A stretch of 64,000 nucleotides of DNA from Kineosporia succinea (lineage in GTDB: Bacteria > Actinomycetota > Actinomycetes > Actinomycetales > Kineosporiaceae), in NCBI RefSeq assembly GCF_030811555.1, contig NZ_JAUSQZ010000001.1, forward strand, positions 6,445,241 to 6,509,240, written 5' to 3'. The notes below the pieces were generated by a model that worked only from the letters and a program-made list of their open reading frames with translations, did not search any database and was not told where the DNA came from. Positions 7,684 through 16,078 of the stretch are shown here, one piece after another. Position 1 is the first letter of the stretch, and each line of letters starts with the position of its first letter. Position numbers and translations under genes: made by a program.

Positions 7684-8988
7684 TCAGAAGACGGATGCCC
7701 AGTTGTCCTGGGTGTTCTTCAGGGCGTCGTCGACACTGGTCTTGCCGGTGAGGACGGCCTGCAGCTGCTCGTTGAGCACGCGCATCAGGTCTTCGGACTT
7801 GGGCAGGCCGGTGAACTCGTTGGCCGGCGTGCCGTCCTGGTAGATCGAGAAGGCCTCTTCGAACTTCGGGTCGCTGTCACTGAAGTCCGGGGTCGATCCG
7901 GTGTTGCCGGGGAACCCGTTGGCCAGGGTGGAGAGCTCGGAGTTCACGTCCTTGCTCATCAGGAACTCGACGAACTTGAAGGCCTCGGCCTTGTGCTCGG
8001 AGGAGTCGGCGACGCCGATGCCCCAGCTCGCGTACGGGATGCCGCGCTTGCCGGAGTAGCCGTCGGTGGCCGGGATCGCCGCGACCTCGAAGTTCAGGTC
8101 GGGGGCGTTCTCCTTGATCAGGTTGATGTGGGCGAGCGAGTCGATCATCATCCCGATCTGGCCGGTCGTGAACTTCTCGACCTTGTCCTGCTCCTTCATG
8201 GTCAGGTAGCCGGGGGCCACCGCGTCCGCGTCGGTCAGGCCCTTGATCATGTCGATCACGGACTTGACCTCGGGGGTGTTCACGTTCGGCTTGCCGTCGG
8301 CGAGCATGCTGCCGCCGGAGGCCCACAGCCACGACATCACGTCGTTCTGTGCGCCGTTGGGCGCGCTCGTGTCGAGCGGGAGCGCCCAGCCCTTCTTGTT
8401 GTCACCCAGGGCGCTGATCTTCTTGGCCGCCTCCACGAACTCGGTGCGCGTGGCCGGCACGTCGTTCACGCCCGCTTCCTTGAGCAGGTCGGTGTTGACG
8501 AACAACGGGTAGACGAAGTTGACCACCGGGATCATGTAGGTGGCGCCGTCGACCTTGATCTGGCTGGCCAGCTGGCTCTCGTCGTACCCGGCCTGCGACA
8601 TCAGCTCCGACAGGTCGGCGATCGCGCCCTGCTTGGAGAAGTCGTTGACCCAGGCCCCGTCGAGGCCCACCACGTCGGGCAGCGTGCGCGAGGCCGCTCC
8701 CGAGACCAGCTGCTGCTTGGTCGATGCGTACGGGGCGGTCACGAGCTCGACCGTGATCCCCGGGTTGGCCGTCTCGAACTCGTCCACGATCTTGTCGAAC
8801 GCCCCGTCGGGGAGTTCCGCCGCCCACCACTGGGCGAACTCGAGCTTGACGTCGCCGCCACCGCTCGCACCGGCCGAACCGGACCCGGAACCGCACGCGG
8901 CCAGGACACCGATGACGGCTGCCGTGGACACGATCCCGATGAGCCGCCTCGGCCTGACGGCCTTACTGGCACCGCTGACTGCCGACAT
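7684..8988 (-). CDS. Sugar ABC transporter substrate-binding lipoprotein
   Basis: A 434-residue extracellular solute-binding protein (family 1, MalE-like). The signal peptide ends in a lipobox with lipidated Cys at about residue 32 (VLAACGS). The mature part begins LEFAQWW and contains the family pattern FETANPGITVELV. The ATG at 8988 is chosen because it has an AAGGGAG site 6 bases upstream and gives a proper signal peptide; the frame stays open much further upstream but without family similarity. It is the first gene of the operon, transcribed divergently from the DeoR regulator, and supplies substrate to the two permeases. Confidence 0.93.
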   Translation of the reverse strand: MSAVSGASKAVRPRRLIGIVSTAAVIGVLAACGSGSGSAGASGGGDVKLEFAQWWAAELPDGAFDKIVDEFETANPGITVELVTAPYASTKQQLVSGAASRTLPDVVGLDGAWVNDFSKQGAIADLSELMSQAGYDESQLASQIKVDGATYMIPVVNFVYPLFVNTDLLKEAGVNDVPATRTEFVEAAKKISALGDNKKGWALPLDTSAPNGAQNDVMSWLWASGGSMLADGKPNVNTPEVKSVIDMIKGLTDADAVAPGYLTMKEQDKVEKFTTGQIGMMIDSLAHINLIKENAPDLNFEVAAIPATDGYSGKRGIPYASWGIGVADSSEHKAEAFKFVEFLMSKDVNSELSTLANGFPGNTGSTPDFSDSDPKFEEAFSIYQDGTPANEFTGLPKSEDLMRVLNEQLQAVLTGKTSVDDALKNTQDNWASVF

Positions 8989-9066
8989 TCTCAACTCCCT
9001 TGTCGAGATACCGCTCTCTGCTGAGTTCCGCGACAGTAACAAGGAGTGTTGAGGTTCTACAAGGGT

Positions 9067-9079
9067 CTTCTTGCAGAAG
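9067..9079. promoter_or_regulatory. Candidate operator palindrome in the divergent regulatory region
   Basis: CTTCT-tgc-AGAAG lies in the 316-base region between the lipoprotein start (8988) and the DeoR start. The region must hold both divergent promoters; I cannot place -35/-10 boxes with confidence. The palindrome is short, so its role as the DeoR operator is only suggested by position. Confidence 0.3.
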
Positions 9080-9304
9080 TTCGGATCAGAAACGCAGTCA
9101 GTGGCAGAGAACCGCATACATGCGCGCCCGTTACGCGTAGACTGCCGGATTAATGGCCCTGCCATCTTCTGTTCATGCGCGTCGATGGGGCCGAACTGCA
9201 GCGTTTTTGCTCCGCAGATGCAAGGATCTGCTGTTCTAAGCACAACGACGTGCCGAAGAAGCGCATGGTTCGCACGCACCATGCCGCACAGATTGGAACG
9301 GGCC

Positions 9305-10129
9305 GTGACAGCACTGGAACCCGACGAGAGGCAGCGACACCTCCCGGCCGGCCGCAAGGCGCAACTCGCCGCCTACGTGTCCGAGGCCGGGCAGGTCACC
9401 GTCGGCGAGCTCGCCGAGCGCTTCGGCGTCTCCAGCGACACCATCCGCCGTGACCTCGACCAGCTCAGCGGCGACGGCGTCCTGGTGCGCACCTACGGCG
9501 GGGCCGTCAGCCAGTCGACCATGTCGCCCGTCGACAGCACCCTCGACGTGCGGCTGAAACTGCAGCAGGACGAGAAGGACGCGATCGCCGCCCTGGCCGT
9601 CGGCCTGATCGAAGACGGCTTCACCATCATGCTCAACGGCGGCACCACCACGCTGGCCGTGGCCCGCGCGCTGCGCAACCACCGCGACCTGACCGTGGCC
9701 ACCAACAGCCTGCCCATCCCCCCGGCCATCCCCGAAAGCGCGCTGCGGGGCGTCTATCTGGTCGGCGGCGCGGTGCGGCTGCTCACCCAGACCACCGTCG
9801 GGTCGGTCAGCTTCCGCACCGCCGGCGGCAACGAGCTGCAGGTCAGCTGCGACCTGGCGCTCATCGCGGTGGGCGCGGTCTCGGCCGACGCCGGCTACAC
9901 CACGAGCAACCTGGCCGAGGCCGAGATGATGCGCGAGATGTGCGCGCGCTCGGCCCGCGTGGCGATCCTGGCCGACTCCAGCAAGTTCGGGCGGCGGCTG
10001 TTCGCCCAGATCAGCGCCCTGGGCCAGGCCGACTACCTGATCACCGACGCCCCGCCCCCGGCCGACCTGCGCGAGGCACTGGAGGCGGCCGGGGTCGAGA
10101 TCCTGACTCCTCAGAGCCTTTCGAGGTAA
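9305..10129 (+). CDS. DeoR-family transcriptional repressor of the sugar operon
   Basis: A 274-residue regulator. The N-terminal helix-turn-helix is VTVGELAERFGVSSDTIRRD, followed by the DeoR C-terminal sugar-phosphate sensor fold with MLNGGTTTLAVARAL, the phosphate-loop motif. GTG at 9305 is preferred; an ATG at 9281 would add eight residues and has no better ribosome-binding site. It is divergent from the lipoprotein-permease-aldolase operon. DeoR proteins usually repress the adjacent catabolic operon until a phosphorylated sugar intermediate accumulates, which fits the isomerase, kinase and aldolase here. Its 3' end overlaps the convergent TNT gene by 19 bases. Confidence 0.88.
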   Translation: MTALEPDERQRHLPAGRKAQLAAYVSEAGQVTVGELAERFGVSSDTIRRDLDQLSGDGVLVRTYGGAVSQSTMSPVDSTLDVRLKLQQDEKDAIAALAVGLIEDGFTIMLNGGTTTLAVARALRNHRDLTVATNSLPIPPAIPESALRGVYLVGGAVRLLTQTTVGSVSFRTAGGNELQVSCDLALIAVGAVSADAGYTTSNLAEAEMMREMCARSARVAILADSSKFGRRLFAQISALGQADYLITDAPPPADLREALEAAGVEILTPQSLSR

Positions 10130-10896
10130 CCGGCCTCCACCAGCCAGAGCACGTTCAGCTGGGCCGGGGCGCCCGTCACGAAGGCCCCGGCCAGCTGGTA
10201 CTGCCAGCCGTCACCGCGCTGGGCGAACCACGGAGCGATCGGGCCGGCGGCCACGTCGAAGGCCCGCACCACCCGGTAGCGGCGGTAGTTGCAGCCCGGC
10301 GCCGGGGTACCGGCCAGGTTCGACGGCGGGATGGCGCGCTCGGCGTACGGGGTGCCCGCCGGGCTCAGGAAGCCGCCGTACTCGCTGCCGAAGCGATCGA
10401 GTTCACGGCCCACCCGCAGGGTGCGGCGCCAGACGATCGGCGATCCGTCGGGTCGCAGCTCGTACCCGTTCTGCGGCGGGTAGATCCAGCTGTTCGCGGC
10501 GGAGTCGTAGTACTGCGCCAGGAAGGCGGACGCGCTCAGCGAACCGGTGCGGTGGTAGCCCTTCAGCTCGTGGCCGACGCGGCCGGTGTTCGGCAGCGTC
10601 GCCGGGCCCAGGCGGCGGTCACCGTCGGCGAAATCGGCCGAGCAGTCGGCGATCCGGGGCTTGGCGGCGAGGTGTACCGCAGCTGCGGTACGGGCGGAGA
10701 CCGACGTCAGCGTGTGGACGGAGCCCGCGTTCGCCGCGCTCGCCGCGCTCGCCGCGACGGAGGTGACGGCCGGGCGTGCGGTGGCCGCGGTGGCCGTGGC
10801 CGCCGTTCCCGGGCCGGCCCCGAGGACGATCCCGGCCGCGAGCAGCCCGATCGAGGCGTGCCGCAGGCGCGCGAGAAGGCTGTTCGTACGATGCAT
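10111..10896 (-). CDS. Secreted TNT-domain protein (putative NAD+ glycohydrolase toxin)
   Basis: A 261-residue protein with a Sec-type signal sequence (residues about 9-35) after MHRTNSLLARLRH. An Ala/Thr/Val-rich segment follows to about residue 80. From about residue 140 it carries a TNT (tuberculosis necrotizing toxin, DUF4237) domain: GRELDRFGSEYGGFLSPAG, YAERAIPPSNL, YRRYRVVRAFDV, GPIAPWF, GWQYQL and the terminal GYLERL. TNT of mycobacterial CpnT hydrolyses NAD+ and NADP+; the Gln in the QYQL strand corresponds to the essential glutamine region. The start ATG has a GGGGGA site. No recognisable IFT-type immunity gene is adjacent; the upstream same-strand gene encodes an unrelated small membrane protein. 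Toxic activity is inferred from the family. Confidence 0.82.
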   Translation of the reverse strand: MHRTNSLLARLRHASIGLLAAGIVLGAGPGTAATATAATARPAVTSVAASAASAANAGSVHTLTSVSARTAAAVHLAAKPRIADCSADFADGDRRLGPATLPNTGRVGHELKGYHRTGSLSASAFLAQYYDSAANSWIYPPQNGYELRPDGSPIVWRRTLRVGRELDRFGSEYGGFLSPAGTPYAERAIPPSNLAGTPAPGCNYRRYRVVRAFDVAAGPIAPWFAQRGDGWQYQLAGAFVTGAPAQLNVLWLVEAGYLERL

Positions 10897-11044
10897 TTCG
10901 GATCCCCCGACGAAACCGGGCCGGATCTGCTCCGGCCTCCCCCGATGTTCCGCAGGTGACCCTAGCCAGCTAACCGACCGGTATCCCGGAGGCGGACGCG
11001 GAGGAATGATCTTGCGTCCCGGACGGCCTCCCACGCCCCTCAGG

Positions 11045-11473
11045 TCAGGGGCGCCGGAGCGTCAGGGCGGGGGCCGTGCGGCGCAGGGCGGGGGCGGCCA
11101 GGATCAGCAGAGCCAGTTCCGGCAGCAGGGGCAGCAGCATCAGCAGGCTGAGGTGTCCCGGATGCGCGCCGACCACTCCCGCCCCACCCAGAGCGGCATC
11201 GCTCAGCACCGCGCCGTGCTGATGCCCCGTCCCGGCGAACGACGGCGTGACCACCAGCAGATAGCCCACGTGCACCACGACCATGACCACGGCCATCACC
11301 GCCGCCATCACCAGGGCGCGGCGGCACCGCGAGCGCAGCAGGTGCACCGCACAGACCAGGCAGGCGACCGCCATCACCGCGAACCACCACGGCATCGAGC
11401 GCAGGGTGAGCAGATGCAGCAGACCACCGAGAGCCGCGAGTGCGGCGACGGGAAGGGCAGCCGGCTGTCGCAT
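11045..11473 (-). CDS. Small integral membrane protein of unknown function
   Basis: A 142-residue hydrophobic protein with about four membrane segments (LAALGGLLHLLTL, FAVMAVACLVCAVHLL, VMAAVMAVVMVVVHVGYLLV, LSLLMLLPLLPELALLILA) and a His-containing loop between segments three and four. I do not recognise a family. ATG at 11473 is chosen; a TTG nine codons upstream is an alternative. It lies 148 bases upstream of the TNT gene on the same strand, and a CCCCT/AGGGG hairpin overlaps its 3' end, so cotranscription is uncertain. A role in immunity to or export of the TNT protein is possible but unsupported. Confidence 0.6.
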   Translation of the reverse strand: MRQPAALPVAALAALGGLLHLLTLRSMPWWFAVMAVACLVCAVHLLRSRCRRALVMAAVMAVVMVVVHVGYLLVVTPSFAGTGHQHGAVLSDAALGGAGVVGAHPGHLSLLMLLPLLPELALLILAAPALRRTAPALTLRRP

Positions 11474-11625
11474 GGACCCAGCCTGCCAGATTGGATCCAA
11501 TAATTTCCAGAGCGGATCCGCGAGTGGCGTCCGGATCCTGGCGGGCCTGGGTCGGGCCTGGCCCCGGGACAGGAGCCTGGACCTGGACCTTGGCCTGGAC
11601 CTGGGACGGCGGCCCGGGGCGTCGA

Positions 11626-11745
11626 GTGTGGCCCAGGATTTGGAGGGTGCCCCAGGACCTCGGGTGCGGCTCAGGACTTCCGGCGTGACTCAGGATTTCC
11701 GGTGTGGTCTAAGACTTCCGGTGTGGCCCAGGACTTCCGGCGTGA
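11626..11745. repeat. Degenerate tandem repeat, about 19-20 bp, six units
   Basis: Successive copies of a core TCAGGACTTCCGGYGTG (variants CCCAGGACTTCCGG, CTAAGACTTCCGG) occur with a period of 17-20 bases. The last four units are the best conserved. Confidence 0.75.
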
Positions 11746-11991
11746 AAGGCTCGGCAGGCCCCGACGTTCGGAGGTTCAGGGGGCTGGGCGGGCCCACTAC
11801 GTATGCCTGGGTCTCGGTGGACCCGCAGCTTCGGGGGCTCAGGGGCACCCGGCGTTCGGGTGGGGAGCGGGGGCCACCGTGGCGTCCGCTCCCCCGGCGA
11901 TCGAGCGGCCCGGCGGGCCGGCGAGGTGTTCAGCCGGTCGACGCGGTCGGGATCGGTGCCCGGGTGGGGCTCAGATGTGGTGCAAGGTGTT

Positions 11992-12033
11992 GGTGCTCAC
12001 CGGGCGGTGCTCACCGGGCGCTGCTCACCGGGT
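11992..12033. repeat. 14-bp tandem repeat, three units
   Basis: GGTGCTCACCGGGC occurs twice exactly, then as GCTGCTCACCGGGT. It lies just downstream of the 2-TM protein gene end. Confidence 0.85.
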
Positions 12034-12073
12034 CTGTTCAGCCACGTCCGGGGTCGGGGTGCTCGCGCACCGG

Positions 12074-12670
12074 TCAGGCCGGGGCGAGTGTGAGGGGAAC
12101 CTCGGGGGCCGGGGTCTCCTCGGCGGGCGCCAGCAGGGCCGCGCCCTCCTCGCCGGCTCGCAGCACCGTGGCGTACTCGTTCTCGATGGACAGGCCGAAG
12201 CGGGACGTCGCGACCACGGACAGGGGCCGGCGGATCAGCACGCCGATCGACATGACCACCACGCCGAGCACCGCCAGGAGCACGGGGGTGAGCAGGTCGC
12301 CGTCGTCGAGGGTGAGCGCGGAACCGGCGCCCAGGCCGGCCCCGACGACCCCGGACAGGGCGGTGGCGGACTGCACCAGCGAGAGCTTGACGCGCTCGCG
12401 GGCGGCGATCACGCCGAGCGCGTGGTCGGCGTCGCGCTGCAGGTCACCCAGCAGCTCACGGCCGGGCAGGGCGAGTTCACGGCGGAAGCGCAGGCTCACG
12501 ACGTTCGCGGTGGCGGGGTTGCGGCAGCCGTCGGGGTCGAAGGCGTCGAGCACCCAGCCCAGGTGCCGGTACGCGTCGCGGTAGACCCACTCCAGCCGCC
12601 GCGGGGCCCGCACCGTGGCGAACTCGTAGTCGGCGGGGTCGACGACACCGTCGGCGATGGTCTCGGACAT
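12074..12670 (-). CDS. Hypothetical protein with two membrane segments
   Basis: A 198-residue protein of unknown family. The first 110 residues are soluble and basic/acidic mixed (LEWVYRDAYRHLGWVLDAF, then a helical stretch with a HALGVIAARERVKLSLV core). Two hydrophobic segments follow at about 118-138 and 143-165 (LLTPVLLAVLGVVVMSIGVLI), then a cytoplasmic or exposed Glu/Pro/Ala-rich tail. ATG at 12670 is supported by GGGGGAA nine bases upstream. It is divergent from the kinase gene with 458 bases between them. Reading-frame and codon quality are good, but no function can be assigned. Confidence 0.65.
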   Translation of the reverse strand: MSETIADGVVDPADYEFATVRAPRRLEWVYRDAYRHLGWVLDAFDPDGCRNPATANVVSLRFRRELALPGRELLGDLQRDADHALGVIAARERVKLSLVQSATALSGVVGAGLGAGSALTLDDGDLLTPVLLAVLGVVVMSIGVLIRRPLSVVATSRFGLSIENEYATVLRAGEEGAALLAPAEETPAPEVPLTLAPA

Positions 12671-13128
12671 CTGGAAGGTTTCCCCCAAGGTCGTGCCCCG
12701 GACGATCCCTCACCGTCCGGCGACATGCATAAGCGTGCTACCAGTAGTTCTTCAGCACATCCGCCCACGGGAGCATTCCCGGATACGACGGAAGTCGTAC
12801 GTCAGCGCCTGCGACGTCCACCACAGGGTGATACACCGGAGGGCGTTCGTGATACCGGTATGTCCCTTAGGGGATTACCCCCAGTTCGGTGACGAGCGCC
12901 CTGCCGACGCTCCCGCCGCGTCCCCCACCAGCGATGATGTGACCGATCCGCGGCTTTTCCGGGCCCTGGCCCGAAATCGCGCGTCACCCGAGGGTCAGGT
13001 CAGTGATAAACCAACGTCAGGCTTATGTCCGACCTCGGGAATATGCCTGCAGGCGGACAGATCCGACCGCTAGTCTGCCCTTGTCGCCGGAGGCCCGGCA
13101 TCCGCCGAACTCAGGAGAATGACTCGAC
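12671..13128. other. Divergent intergenic region before the kinase gene
   Basis: 458 bases with no convincing gene. It has lower GC than its neighbours in places (GATACACCGGAGGGCGTTCG, TGATAAACCAACG) and a GGGG-atta-CCCCC small hairpin near 12875-12890. It must hold promoters for the 2-TM protein (leftward) and the Ser/Thr kinase (rightward). Confidence 0.5.
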
Positions 13129-14607
13129 GTGTACGACCTCCGGCCCGGGGATCCGGAGCAGATCGGTGATTTCGCCGTCGTCGGCCGTCTCGGCGGTGGC
13201 GGTATGGGCACCGTCTACATGGCCGAGTCCCGCGACGGCACGCGCGTCGCGATCAAGGTGGTGCACGAGTACCTGGCCGCCGATCCCGAGTTCCGGCGCC
13301 GGTTCGCGCACGAGGTCGACTCGGCCGGCAAGATCTCCGGCACCTACACCGCCGAGGTCCTCACCGCCGACACCGAGGCCCGGCTGCCCTGGATGGCCAC
13401 CGAGTTCGTCGAGGGCCGCAACCTGCTCCAGACCGTCGACGCCGACGGCCCGCTGAGCCCCCAGGCCGTGCTGCACCTGGCCGCGGGCGTGGCCGACGCG
13501 CTCACCGAGATCCACCGGGCCGGCGTCATCCACCGCGACCTGAAGCCCTCGAACATCCTGCTCTCGCCGCAGGGCCCGCGCGTCATCGACTTCGGCATCG
13601 CCCGCGCCGCCGAGGCCAGCACCGTCACCAGCACCGGCAAGATCACCGGCTCGGCCGCGTACATGTCGCCGGAGCAGGCCGTGGGCCAGCGGGTCGGCCC
13701 GGCCACCGACATCTTCTCGCTGGGCGCCCTGCTGTACTACGCGGCCACCGGTGAGCCCGCCTTCGGCACCGGCCCGGCCACCGCCATGCTCTACCGCACC
13801 GTGCACGGCGAGGTCGACCTCACGCCGATCCCCTCCGCCCCCCTGCGCGACCTGATCGCGGCCCTGCTCGAGAAGGACCCGGCCGACCGGCCCAACGCCA
13901 AGCACGTCGCGATCGCCGCGCGTACCGGTCAGCCCGTCACCCGCCTGCCCCGCAGCACTCCCCCGGCCGGTGTGCACGCGCCCACCCCGTCCGGTGGCCT
14001 GAGCGCCTACGACCAGCTGATGGACCAGGTGGCCATCGCCACCGCGTCCCGCGGCAACCCGATCATCCAGCCCACGCAGACGCACGACCCGGTGAGCCGC
14101 CGCCGTCAGCCCTCGGCCGTGCAGCTGGCCGTCGGCGCGGCGCTGCTCGTCGTGCTGATCGCCGGGAGCCTGGTGCTGTTCCAGCCCGACAAGCAGCAGA
14201 AGGCCCCCGCGGCCGACGTCTCCAGCTCCGAAGAGCAGCCCAGCTCCGAGGCCACCACCGACGCTCCCGGGGCCGAGAAGGGCACGGTGCGCCAGGCCGG
14301 CACCACCACACCTACGAACGCGCCCACGACCAGCGGGGTGCGTCCCGGCGCGAGCGCCAGCAAGGCCGGCACCAAGCCCTCGGTCAGCGTCACCGTTCCC
14401 ACGAGCCGCACGGTCTCGCCGACCCCGGTGAAGACGTCCGTGTCACCGACACCGCCCAAGCCGTCGGCGAGCGCCCCGGCCAGCCCCGACGACCCCGGCC
14501 CCTCGTCCTCCCCGGAGACGAGCAGCAGCCCCGAGCCGACCGACGACGGCGAGGACCCGGGCGGCGAGGGTGACGGCACCGGAGGCGTCGCGGGATCCGC
14601 CGACTAG
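13129..14607 (+). CDS. Transmembrane serine/threonine protein kinase (PknB-like)
   Basis: A 492-residue eukaryotic-type kinase. Residues about 19-33 form the glycine-rich loop GRLGGGGMGTVY, VAIKVV carries the ATP-binding Lys, HRDLKPSN is the catalytic loop near 140, and DFGIA and GSAAYMSPEQ form the activation segment. A juxtamembrane linker leads to one membrane segment at about 330-348 (LAVGAALLVVLIAGSLVLF). The outer part is a Thr/Pro/Ser-rich tail without a PASTA or other folded sensor domain. The GTG start has AGGAGA upstream. It phosphorylates Ser/Thr on unknown targets; FHA-domain proteins are the classic partners, and the nearby FHA-FtsK ATPase is a candidate (inference). Confidence 0.93.
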   Translation: MYDLRPGDPEQIGDFAVVGRLGGGGMGTVYMAESRDGTRVAIKVVHEYLAADPEFRRRFAHEVDSAGKISGTYTAEVLTADTEARLPWMATEFVEGRNLLQTVDADGPLSPQAVLHLAAGVADALTEIHRAGVIHRDLKPSNILLSPQGPRVIDFGIARAAEASTVTSTGKITGSAAYMSPEQAVGQRVGPATDIFSLGALLYYAATGEPAFGTGPATAMLYRTVHGEVDLTPIPSAPLRDLIAALLEKDPADRPNAKHVAIAARTGQPVTRLPRSTPPAGVHAPTPSGGLSAYDQLMDQVAIATASRGNPIIQPTQTHDPVSRRRQPSAVQLAVGAALLVVLIAGSLVLFQPDKQQKAPAADVSSSEEQPSSEATTDAPGAEKGTVRQAGTTTPTNAPTTSGVRPGASASKAGTKPSVSVTVPTSRTVSPTPVKTSVSPTPPKPSASAPASPDDPGPSSSPETSSSPEPTDDGEDPGGEGDGTGGVAGSAD

Positions 14608-14709
14608 CTCACGGCCCCGGAGGCCATCTGGTTCTCAGGCCTGCCACCGCCCGGACGGCGCTGCCCGGACGCGAGCCCCGCCGTGCGACCAGGACCGACG
14701 ACGCCCGGC

Positions 14710-14772
14710 AGGTCAGACGCGGCGGCGCGCCGGTCAGCCGCGGCGGCGGGCAGGTCAGCCGCGGCGGCGGGC
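14710..14772. repeat. 21-bp tandem repeat covering the trmB stop codon, three units
   Basis: Three copies of a unit close to AGGTCAGCCGCGGCGGCGGGC. The innermost copy includes the trmB stop codon and last codons; the two outer copies, beyond the gene end, each reproduce the TCA (TGA on the gene strand). Confidence 0.85.
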
Positions 14773-15441
14773 CAGGAAGTCCGCCACGCGGTGTCCCTTC
14801 TCCAGGCCCCGGGCCTCGTAGCGGGTCACCGGCCGCCACTGCGGACGGCCCACCGCCCCGCCACCCTCCAGTTCGAACGCCGGCTCGGCCGCGAGCACCT
14901 CGCCCATCTGCTCGGCGTACGGCTCCCAGTCGGTGGCGCAGTGCAGCAGCCCGCCGGGGGCCAGCCGGTCGGCGACGAGCGCCGCGAACCGGGGCGTGAC
15001 CAGGCGGCGCTTGTGGTGCCGGGCCTTCGGCCAGGGGTCCGGGAAGAACACCCGCACCCCGGCCAGGCTCCCCGACGGGATGCGCTCACGCAGGAGCTGC
15101 TCACCGTCGCCGTTGAGCACCCGCACGTTCTCCACCTCGGCCGCGACCAGCGCCACCACGAGCCGGGCCACCCCCGGCGTGTGCACGTCGGCCGCCAGCA
15201 CCCCGGTACCCGGGTCGGCGGCCGCCATGCTCGTCGTGCTGTCACCCGAGCCGAACCCGATCTCCAGCACCACCGGCGTCCCCGCCCCGAACAGCCCCGC
15301 CAGGTCGATCGGCTCGCTCCCGGCCGGCAGCTCGAACCGGTGCAGGTGCGTGGCCATCGCCTCCCGCCGGACCGCGCCCATGCGCCCACGGCGCAGCTTG
15401 TAGGTGGGAACAGCAGGAGCAGGGGTGGGCGTCTCGGTCAC
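14755..15441 (-). CDS. trmB: tRNA (guanine-N7-)-methyltransferase
   Basis: A 228-residue SAM-dependent enzyme that methylates N7 of G46 in the variable loop of tRNAs. The SAM-binding glycine motif is VVLEIGFGSGD, and the family signature is FFPDPWPKARHHKRRLV. The C-terminal tRNA-binding segment TRYEARGLEKGHRVADF is also typical. The GTG start gives a Pro/Thr-rich leader before YKLRRGRM. The length matches the family. It converges with the kinase gene and its 3' end is part of a 21-bp tandem duplication. It is a housekeeping gene and not linked functionally to its neighbours. Confidence 0.96.
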   Translation of the reverse strand: MTETPTPAPAVPTYKLRRGRMGAVRREAMATHLHRFELPAGSEPIDLAGLFGAGTPVVLEIGFGSGDSTTSMAAADPGTGVLAADVHTPGVARLVVALVAAEVENVRVLNGDGEQLLRERIPSGSLAGVRVFFPDPWPKARHHKRRLVTPRFAALVADRLAPGGLLHCATDWEPYAEQMGEVLAAEPAFELEGGGAVGRPQWRPVTRYEARGLEKGHRVADFLARRRG

Positions 15442-15576
15442 CCCCGCATTATCGACGGTCGTCCCGGGCCTCCTGACACCGCGCCCGAGGGGACCGGGCC
15501 CGCCCGGGCGACCACCACGTCCTCAAGCCGCACTGTGCTCTTGACGCACCTCGCCGGACCGGTGCGGAACGAGCCC

Positions 15577-15987
15577 TCAGGAGACCTGCTGCATGCGGAT
15601 CAGGTTGCCGGCCGGGTCGCGGAACGCGGCGTCGCGCACCCCGTAGGGCTGGTCGGTGGGCTCCTGCACGATGTCGGCGTCACCGGCCTGGATCTTCTCG
15701 AACGCACCGTCGAGGTCCTTCGTGGCCAGGTTGATGCTCGCGTAGGTGCCCTTCGCCATCATCTCGGCGATGACGCGCTTCTCCTCGTCGGTGACGTCGG
15801 GCGCGGCCGAGGGCGGGTAGAGCACGATCGCGGTGTCGGCCTGGCCGGCCGGGCCGACGGTGAGCCAGCGCATGCTCTCGTAGCCGACGTCGAGCCGGAC
15901 CTCGAAGCCCAGCAGGTCCCGGTAGAAGGCCAGCGAGGCCTCCGGGTCGAGGTGCGGCAGGAAGCTCTGGTGAATGGTGATGTCCAT
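15577..15987 (-). CDS. VOC (glyoxalase/bleomycin resistance-like) superfamily protein
   Basis: A 136-residue protein of two betaalphabeta-beta-beta modules. It opens with a His-containing strand ITIHQSFLPHLDPEASLAFY, continues with LLGFEVRLDV, and ends with DAAFRDPAGNLIRMQQ, the usual C-terminal half with the acidic metal ligand region. ATG at 15987 is chosen because the longer frame upstream has no family similarity. It is divergent from an AraC-type regulator with only 91 bases between, a common actinobacterial pair in which the regulator controls the VOC gene. The substrate is unknown. Confidence 0.9.
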   Translation of the reverse strand: MDITIHQSFLPHLDPEASLAFYRDLLGFEVRLDVGYESMRWLTVGPAGQADTAIVLYPPSAAPDVTDEEKRVIAEMMAKGTYASINLATKDLDGAFEKIQAGDADIVQEPTDQPYGVRDAAFRDPAGNLIRMQQVS

Positions 15988-16078
15988 GCCCGTCACGCTA
16001 GGGCCCCGGGCCTGACCTGGACTTCTCGATTCGTGACCGGGGCGGCTCTTTCCCCCGAACGGCCAGGGAGCCTGTGCG

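Larger units (their letters stand above)
11474..12073. other. Gene-free, repeat-rich region
   Basis: Long frames in this stretch are products of extreme GC and do not resemble proteins. The region holds Gly/Thr-type direct repeats (a CCTGGACCT family near 11576-11602, and the two arrays listed separately). It separates two minus-strand genes and must include the promoter of the small membrane protein at its left end. Confidence 0.6.

Noticed and set aside
8989-9357. Upstream extension of the lipoprotein gene
   Set aside because: Would bury the lipoprotein signal peptide and overlap the DeoR gene; the ATG at 8988 has a good ribosome-binding site.
11283-12584. Long plus-strand open frame over the repeat-rich gap
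   Set aside because: Arg/Ser/Gly/Pro-rich translation without domains, crossing two supported minus-strand genes; an effect of high GC.
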